Shown: in pieces, positions 51,284-56,298 of the stretch
Layout of the letters: each line of letters begins with the position of its first letter
How positions within the stretch are numbered: position 1 is the stretch's first letter
Origin: Paenibacillus terrae
Lineage (GTDB): Bacteria; Bacillota; Bacilli; Paenibacillales; Paenibacillaceae
Direction: 5' to 3'
Assembly (NCBI RefSeq): GCF_005217525.1
Contig: NZ_PNXQ01000001.1
Location: forward strand, 243,400 to 299,697
DNA: 56,298 nucleotides
The notes under the pieces: generated by a model
Seen by the model: the letters and a program-made list of their open reading frames with translations, nothing else
What the model was told of the DNA's origin: nothing
Databases searched by the model: none
Program-made: the position numbers and the translations under genes

Positions 51284-51661
51284 TTACGGGGTATTTACAA
51301 AATGATGCGCAGGACCAGACAATCGATTAAGTATAAATGAACGAAGCGGCTCCTCAATGCCCGTATCCGTTAAGGCACTCGCCATACAGGACAACCACGC
51401 TTCTGCTCGCTCCTCCGTTACGGGAAACTTCATATGTCTGGCACGTAACATTGGGTGACCATAAGCATCTGAAAACAGGGACGGTCCACCAAAAAACTGG
51501 CTCAGGAACATATACTGTCTTTCCTTGACCGACTCTATGTCTTCAGGAAACAGCGGACTTAACAACGGATCTTTATAAACTCTCGGGTAGAAGGCCTCAA
51601 TAATAGCACGAACACCTTCCGCACCCCCAAGATTGTCATAAATGCTCAGGCTAGGATTCAC
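51284..51661 (-). CDS. Truncated hemoglobin (YjbI-like)
   Basis: 125-residue 2/2 globin. IYDNLGGAEGVRAIIEAFYPRVYKD, then QFFGGPSLFSDAYGHPMLRARHMKF (proximal His in the F-helix, ARHMKF). TrHb group II character. GTG start with AGTTGGGGG upstream. It may bind oxygen or detoxify NO, but that is a family inference. Confidence 0.93.
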   Translation of the reverse strand: MNPSLSIYDNLGGAEGVRAIIEAFYPRVYKDPLLSPLFPEDIESVKERQYMFLSQFFGGPSLFSDAYGHPMLRARHMKFPVTEERAEAWLSCMASALTDTGIEEPLRSFILNRLSGPAHHFVNTP

Positions 51662-51724
51662 TTTTCCCCCAACTTTCTGTGCTATGGTAATAAATATACA
51701 CCCGTATTATAACAAAAAACAAAA

Positions 51725-51750
51725 AATGACGCTAAGAATAAGCGTCATCT
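51725..51750 (-). terminator. Terminator of the 31-aa gene
   Basis: ATGACGCT/AGCGTCAT stem (8 bp) with a short loop; on the minus strand it is followed by TTTTTTGTTTTTT. Confidence 0.82.
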
Positions 51751-51815
51751 CATCATTTCACATATACAGACAAGCTTGCACGACTTACAAACAGGTCCGC
51801 AATATTCAAGCACAC

Positions 51816-51911
51816 CTAATAACTCCGCCAATCCTCTTCACCGGGATGGACGAGAGAGGCACGAATAACATACACAAAAGCACACACCAGTAGACCGGCA
51901 ACGATACTCAT
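51816..51911 (-). CDS. Small single-pass membrane protein, 31 aa
   Basis: MSIVAGLLVCAFVYVIRASL is a single hydrophobic helix, followed by a polar VHPGEEDWRSY end. The ATG at 51911 has GGAG nearby. The start in the longer frame is in a basic non-membrane region. I cannot name it. Confidence 0.55.
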   Translation of the reverse strand: MSIVAGLLVCAFVYVIRASLVHPGEEDWRSY

Positions 51912-52074
51912 CCTGATCACTCCATCCTTAAGGTTATGGATCGTTGTTTTTTTGATTTTAACATAATCTTTACAAAAATACAGCATTTCGCGCAAACGCT
52001 TTCTTAACTTTTTGGTACTCTTTGTCCATCCTCGTCCATAGAAATAAAAGTAGAACTCCAAAGGAGGGGCCTCT

Positions 52075-53409
52075 ATGCCGCTGTACCGCCGTTACTCACT
52101 CCCTTTGTTCATTCTTATGCTGCTATTCCTATTCATACTTATGGCGGCGCACCCACAATCATCTGTGAATGCCGGACTTCGTGGTCTAGCCATTTGGTGG
52201 GACGTACTGTTTCCGTCTTTATTCCCGTTTTTCGTTATTTCCGAGCTGCTGCTCGGTTTTGGCATCGTTCATTTTATGGGGGCACTGCTGGACCCGCTCA
52301 TGCAGCCTTTGTTCCGTGTACCCGGTTGCGGAGGCTTTGTCGCCGCCGTCAGTTGTGCATCCGGCTACCCGATTGGAGCCAAATTAACGGCCAAGCTGTG
52401 GGAGCAAAAATGGATCACCCGCATCGAAGGAGAACGGCTGGTCGCCTTTACAACTTCTTCTGATCCAATATTCCTCATCGGTGCCGTCTCCGTCGGGTTC
52501 TTCCATCAACCTGAAATTGCAGTGGTGCTAGGCGCTGCCCATTATGGTGGCGTGCTGATCATCGGCCTGCTCATGCGCTTTCACGGTTCCCGTTCGGGGG
52601 ACGCTGATATTCACGGCAACCGTCTCCAGTCTGCTGCAACCGCAGCAGGCCACACCGGGCAGCCTAGACCAACATCCCTCGCTGTAGCTGCAAATTCCAA
52701 ATTAGATATGTCCTCTGCACAACGAAGTGGACGACTGCGCCAAGCGTTATATGCCATGCATACAGCACGCTTGGAAGATGGGCGTCCGTTTGGCGAGCTT
52801 CTTAGTCAAGCCATTGCTTCCTCTCTCCGTCTTATTATTGTCGTAGGGGGACTGGTTGTATTCTTCTGCGTCATTCTGGAAGCTTTGACGAACTCCGGTT
52901 TAATGAGCGGGCTTCGCCTGCTTACAGCAAGCTTCTTGTCCGCCTGCGGCCTTCCTCCTACGTTAACCGATTCCATTGTAGGCGGTATTTTCGAGGTCAC
53001 TTTGGGGGCACAAGCCGCTGGTAAAGCCACGGGAGCGGCTTTGCCGTTCAAGGTAGCCGCAGCAGCCTTTGTCCTCTCCTGGGGCGGACTATCGGTTCAT
53101 GCTCAGGTCGCGAGCATTTTGAATACGACGAATCTCCGGTACCTGCCGTTTGTGCTGGCCCGCGCTGCGCACGGCATCATCTCTGCTCTGCTAGCTCTCG
53201 TGCTATGGCGTCCGCTCATGGGTCAGGGAAGCTCGCCAGTCTTTTCTCCGATACATGTTATCACCTGGTCTCCCGGCTTTTCACCCACTGTGCTGTGGCA
53301 AAGCCTGCTATTCCTTGCCTGCCTGCTGACAGTAATGCTCTGTCTCTCTTGGTTGAGTGTAGGCACAAGCCGCTTATTCGCACGTCTGAGGGGAGCGTCC
53401 AGGGAATGA
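52075..53409 (+). CDS. ylbJ: Sporulation membrane protein YlbJ
   Basis: 444 residues, nucleoside-recognition-like family membrane protein with about 8-10 hydrophobic segments. PLFPFFVISELLLGFG and FVAAVSCASGYPIGAKLTAKL (in part) match YlbJ, which is needed for spore cortex formation in B. subtilis. SD AAGGAGGGG is directly upstream. It diverges from the 31-aa protein and precedes nadK. Its exact substrate is unknown. Confidence 0.92.
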   Translation: MPLYRRYSLPLFILMLLFLFILMAAHPQSSVNAGLRGLAIWWDVLFPSLFPFFVISELLLGFGIVHFMGALLDPLMQPLFRVPGCGGFVAAVSCASGYPIGAKLTAKLWEQKWITRIEGERLVAFTTSSDPIFLIGAVSVGFFHQPEIAVVLGAAHYGGVLIIGLLMRFHGSRSGDADIHGNRLQSAATAAGHTGQPRPTSLAVAANSKLDMSSAQRSGRLRQALYAMHTARLEDGRPFGELLSQAIASSLRLIIVVGGLVVFFCVILEALTNSGLMSGLRLLTASFLSACGLPPTLTDSIVGGIFEVTLGAQAAGKATGAALPFKVAAAAFVLSWGGLSVHAQVASILNTTNLRYLPFVLARAAHGIISALLALVLWRPLMGQGSSPVFSPIHVITWSPGFSPTVLWQSLLFLACLLTVMLCLSWLSVGTSRLFARLRGASRE

Positions 53410-53475
53410 ACGATTGTGTTCTTGCTCATAATTGATTATGATCGGTATATACCCATGACAAAGGAGCTTTTCATC

Positions 53476-54279
53476 TTGAGATATTATGTTCTGGATCGCG
53501 GGGATCAGCACTCCATGGACTTGAGTCAGCAGTTTCACCGTCTTGCCCAAGAAAAGAATTTCAAGCTGGATGCCGAATCGCCGGAAATCGTCGTGTCAAT
53601 TGGAGGCGACGGTACTATGCTTCATGCGTTTCATACCTTCATCGACCGACTTTCGGATATAGCCTTTGTTGGTGTACATACCGGTCATCTGGGCTTTTAT
53701 GCCGATTGGCGTGCGGACGAGCTGGAGGAGCTAATCCACCTGATGAGCCAAAGCGGAGCTGAGGGACCCCTTAAACCGAGAATCGTCAAGTATCCATTGA
53801 TCGAGCTGGAGATTCACAAGAAGTCTGGAAATGCCTCTTTTATTGCGTTGAATGAATTTACGTTAAAAGGGGTCGATGGCACTGTCGTTGCGCAAGTGGA
53901 TATTAACGATGTCACTTTCGAAATGTTCCGTGGAGACGGAATATGCGTTTCTACCCCTTCAGGTACGACTGCCTATAACAAAGCACTCGGCGGAGCTATG
54001 GTTCACCCCACTATTGAAGCGTTGCAATTAACTGAGATTGCCTCCATTAACAACCGGGTGTATCGGACACTTGGATCGCCATTGTTGCTACCCAAGCACC
54101 ATCATTGTGATATTTTTTCGAGAAAAGATCAGCGTCTTCTGCTGACGGTAGATCATCTGAACTTCCCTGTGGATGATTTGATCTCTGTTCGTTGTCAGGT
54201 CTCCAGTCACAAAGTCAGCTTCGCTCGTTATCGTCCCTTTCCATTTTGGGATCGGGTACGCATTGCCTTTCTTAATTAG
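53476..54279 (+). CDS. nadK: NAD kinase
   Basis: 267 residues. VSIGGDGTMLHAF carries the GGDGT motif (residues 43-47), and NEFTLKG the conserved Asn-Glu that binds NAD ribose; STPSGTTAYNKALGG is the other signature. It makes NADP. The TTG at 53476 has AAGGAG upstream; the longer frame starts at 53416 without SD. Convergent with yutD over two terminator hairpins. Confidence 0.96.
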   Translation: MRYYVLDRGDQHSMDLSQQFHRLAQEKNFKLDAESPEIVVSIGGDGTMLHAFHTFIDRLSDIAFVGVHTGHLGFYADWRADELEELIHLMSQSGAEGPLKPRIVKYPLIELEIHKKSGNASFIALNEFTLKGVDGTVVAQVDINDVTFEMFRGDGICVSTPSGTTAYNKALGGAMVHPTIEALQLTEIASINNRVYRTLGSPLLLPKHHHCDIFSRKDQRLLLTVDHLNFPVDDLISVRCQVSSHKVSFARYRPFPFWDRVRIAFLN

Positions 54280-54327
54280 GCAAGCTGCTTTGAAATACAC
54301 ATAGAACTGAAAAGCACTAGAACATGC

Positions 54328-54355
54328 AAAAGAGCCAACCTTGGCTCTTTTTTTG
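54328..54355 (+). terminator. Terminator after nadK
   Basis: AAAAGAGCCAA/TTGGCTCTTTT stem with a 2-base loop, and a run of seven T. Confidence 0.9.
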
Positions 54356-54400
54356 TATGATAGGGCCAACTCAATCCATAGTTGATCTTGTCACCGATCA

Positions 54401-54436
54401 ACAAAAACGGCTCCTGAAATTCAGGAACCGTTTTGT
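54401..54436 (-). terminator. Terminator overlapping the 3' end of yutD
   Basis: ACAAAACGG-TCCTGAA / TTCAGGA-CCGTTTTGT. It includes the stop codon of the minus-strand yutD gene. A and T tracts on both sides, so it may act on both strands. Confidence 0.8.
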
Positions 54437-55308
54437 TGTGGAGCTGTAATTGTTTTATTCTTTTTGCTTTCCTCAGCTCTTTCGGCTTTGGCAGCAGGCT
54501 GCGTCTGACGCTGGCCTCTGGAATCACGTGAGACGCGGACTTGCCGTCCCTCCCGGTTTTCCTTCGATTGACGCTCATAGCGTGGGCCATGGGATTCCTT
54601 TTTCTCGAAATTCCCTTGCTGATTACGCTGTTTCCGTGGTTCGCGGGCTTGCTGCCCTTCACCGGAAATTCGTCCCTCCTTTGCCTCACGCGGTTCCCTC
54701 GGCTGACGCGAATCACGTGCTTCTCGTGGCTCACGCTGCCGATTCCCTTCGCGTCCTTCTCTGGTCGGACGGCTTTCACGGAGTTCCCGTGGCTGTCGCT
54801 CACGCAGTTCCTGAACTTCCCTTGGTTCCGGTTGTTGTAGCTCCCGTGACTCCCGAATTTCCTGAGCTTCACGCGGTCGTGGCTCCGGCCATTCCCGTTC
54901 TTCTTCGTCTGCGGGGTGCAGCACTTCTTGCAGCTCGCCGGCTTCAGCCGTTTCCGTTGGTTCCGCTTGAGGTTCCGCCAACTGTTGATAATCTGACGAT
55001 ACGGATTCATCATTGTTTTCATTCTTGCTGAGCACTTCGCGGCTCTTAAGCAGTACAAAATAAGCACAACCGAAATTACAATATTCATTAATGTAATCGT
55101 CCAGTACTGCTATGGATGTATCTTTGTTGGCCTTGGGATGCCCGTCACGGTAAAAGCCCTTTAGACGTAGCTGATTGTAGCCCCAATCACCAATAATATA
55201 ATCATAGCGCTCCAGCACTTCACTATACCGGTCACGAAAAGCCTCGGGATTCCACCCGTTCTTGTGATCCTGCAACACTTCATAGTTTTTACCACCGATA
55301 TGAAACAA
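54421..55308 (-). CDS. yutD: YutD-family protein with a long charged, low-complexity tail
   Basis: 295 residues. Residues 1-90 match YutD (DUF1027): NGWNPEAFRDRYSEVLERYDYIIGDWGYNQLRLKGF (in part) and EYCNFGCAYFVLLKSR. The rest (about 118-295) is an Arg/Glu/Gln/Pro-rich, predicted disordered tail with repeated R-E-P-R-E type units, not part of the Bacillus protein. TTG start. It is 24 bases downstream of lipA, and lipA-yutD neighbours are conserved in Bacillus; yutC is absent here. Confidence 0.88.
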   Translation of the reverse strand: MFHIGGKNYEVLQDHKNGWNPEAFRDRYSEVLERYDYIIGDWGYNQLRLKGFYRDGHPKANKDTSIAVLDDYINEYCNFGCAYFVLLKSREVLSKNENNDESVSSDYQQLAEPQAEPTETAEAGELQEVLHPADEEEREWPEPRPREAQEIRESRELQQPEPREVQELRERQPRELRESRPTREGREGNRQREPREARDSRQPREPREAKEGRISGEGQQAREPRKQRNQQGNFEKKESHGPRYERQSKENREGRQVRVSRDSRGQRQTQPAAKAERAEESKKNKTITAPQQNGS

Positions 55309-55332
55309 GCTAATCTAACCGCCTTTCCCGGA

Positions 55333-56241
55333 TCAAGCCTGCGAAAGGGCGCCTTCTTCCTTATGCTGAGCGGCAGACTTCACCTGCTCATGCGCTTGGT
55401 AGGAGCTGCGGACCAACGGACCTGATTCCACGTGGCTGAACCCCCGTTGTAATCCCTCTTCCTTTAACTTCGCAAAATCTTCCGGTGGGTAATATTTTTG
55501 CACATACAAATGTTTCTCGGATGGCTGCAAATATTGTCCAATTGTCATAATATCGCAATCGACTTTACGCAGATCATCCATGGTTTGTAAGATCTCGTTC
55601 CACTCTTCTCCGACACCCAGCATGATACTGGATTTGGTAGGGATAGACGGATTTAATTGCTTTGCATTTTGAAGAAGCTCCAGGGAGCGACGGTATTTAG
55701 CCTTGGCCCGAACTTTATCGGACATCCGCTCTACCGTTTCAATATTATGATTCAAAATATCTGGCTTGGCATCCATGACTATACGCAGCGATTCGATATC
55801 GCCCATAAAATCGGGAATCAACACTTCTACGCTACAAAAAGGCAATCGGCGGCGAATCGCACGCACCGTTTCTGCAAATATAGTGGCTCCCCCATCCTTC
55901 AAATCATCGCGGGCCACACTGGTTACGACACAGTGTTTCAAGTTCATGTTTTCAGCCGCTTCCGCGACGCGTTCAGGCTCCTGTAAGTCCAGTTCCGTAG
56001 GCATTCCCGTATTCACTGCGCAAAAACGGCACGCACGCGTACAAATATCACCCAAAATCATAAATGTAGCTGTCCTGTTAGCCCAGCATTCATATATATT
56101 AGGGCATCGCGCCTCCTCACATACGGTATGTAATGTCTTGGAACGCATCATGCTCTTGATTTCCTGATAATTATCGCCTGTCGTGAGTTTAATACGAATC
56201 CAGTCGGGCTTGGCTTCCTTCACTTTTCTAGACAATGGCAT
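55333..56241 (-). CDS. lipA: Lipoyl synthase
   Basis: 302-residue radical SAM enzyme inserting two sulfurs into octanoyl groups. Two cluster motifs: [12 protein letters not shown] (C41, C46, C52; auxiliary 4Fe-4S) and CTRACRFC (C67, C71, C74; SAM cluster), in a [18 protein letters not shown] block. The start at 56241 has AAGG upstream; the ATG at 56283 overlaps a -10 box and lacks an SD. Its product modifies the E2 enzymes of pyruvate and 2-oxoglutarate dehydrogenases. Confidence 0.97.
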   Translation of the reverse strand: MPLSRKVKEAKPDWIRIKLTTGDNYQEIKSMMRSKTLHTVCEEARCPNIYECWANRTATFMILGDICTRACRFCAVNTGMPTELDLQEPERVAEAAENMNLKHCVVTSVARDDLKDGGATIFAETVRAIRRRLPFCSVEVLIPDFMGDIESLRIVMDAKPDILNHNIETVERMSDKVRAKAKYRRSLELLQNAKQLNPSIPTKSSIMLGVGEEWNEILQTMDDLRKVDCDIMTIGQYLQPSEKHLYVQKYYPPEDFAKLKEEGLQRGFSHVESGPLVRSSYQAHEQVKSAAQHKEEGALSQA

Positions 56242-56281
56242 AGACCTTCTTTCTGATAAGCTTGGGCTGTCATTGCCATAC

Positions 56282-56290
56282 ATTATAACA
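56282..56290 (-). promoter_or_regulatory. Partial promoter of lipA at the window edge
   Basis: On the minus strand TG-T-TATAAT, an extended -10, ending at 56282. The -35 lies outside the window. It supports the start at 56241. Confidence 0.5.
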
Positions 56291-56298
56291 TGAAAGCC

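Noticed and set aside
54276..55088. 270-codon minus-strand frame overlapping yutD
   Set aside because: It is the other frame of the Arg-rich low-complexity tail, not an independent gene.
1..56298. CRISPR array, tRNA or rRNA genes, prophage
   Set aside because: No regularly spaced repeats, cloverleaf or rRNA sequences, and no phage structural genes were seen.

Overview
The window reads as chromosomal DNA of a spore-forming Firmicute, most probably Paenibacillus of the P. polymyxa group. The reasons are spore genes (two alpha/beta SASPs, YlbJ, YheC/D-, SpoVB-like and YjcZ-type proteins), Bacillus-like gene neighbourhoods (yutJ-yuzB-yutI and lipA-yutD), SAM-I and T-box leaders typical of Firmicutes, and a futalosine menaquinone pathway. 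The genus call is inference from recognised protein sequences; no search was run. Starts were chosen from visible Shine-Dalgarno sequences, and many are TTG or GTG.

Layout. 1-4.9 kb: a YheC/D-like ATP-grasp gene, then a convergent ppx/ppk polyphosphate pair whose 3' ends overlap. 5-7 kb: mqnB-mqnD. 7-9.3 kb: a four-gene operon of small membrane and unknown proteins. 9.4-11.9 kb: a divergent EamA transporter/LysR pair and a shortened NTF2-like gene. 11.9-12.8 kb: a hairpin-rich stretch and an IS110-family relic. 12.8-16.5 kb: DUF421, ferritin-like, unknown and Xre genes, an intergenic multi-stem element, and an SLH protein. 16.7-20.6 kb: an A-type Fe-S carrier, mqnE, an NDH-2-like dehydrogenase, YuzB and a NifU-like scaffold. 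20.6-24.5 kb: an SDR and a SAM-I-controlled metNIQ operon. 24.5-30.3 kb: a HEPN-type protein, a UbiD decarboxylase, ctaA, a thioredoxin and a DUF2515 gene. 30.3-39.4 kb: a long minus-strand envelope block (SpoVB-like flippase, DUF456, HAD phosphatase, two tandem class B PBPs, a CvpA-like/transglutaminase protein, a membrane protein). 39.6-47.4 kb: MFS, YjcZ-like, Toprim, ctaB, a membrane hydrolase, DUF5325, T-box-trpS, an epimerase and the SASP pair. 47.5-56.3 kb: PepF, YycC-like, DUF2225, truncated globin, YlbJ, NAD kinase, YutD with a long charged tail, and lipA.

A respiratory and cofactor theme runs through the window: menaquinone synthesis (mqnB, mqnD, mqnE and a UbiD candidate for a late step), a type II NADH dehydrogenase, heme O and heme A synthesis (ctaB, ctaA), Fe-S and lipoate maturation (NifU-like, HesB-like, LipA), and a globin. 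A second theme is envelope and spore building.

The items most worth a second look are the multi-stem intergenic element at 15302-15416, the hairpin array beside the IS110 relic at 11886-12037, the unlisted open frame at 14091-14282, the PBP/transglutaminase cluster, and the YutD tail. No CRISPR array, tRNA, rRNA or prophage was seen.
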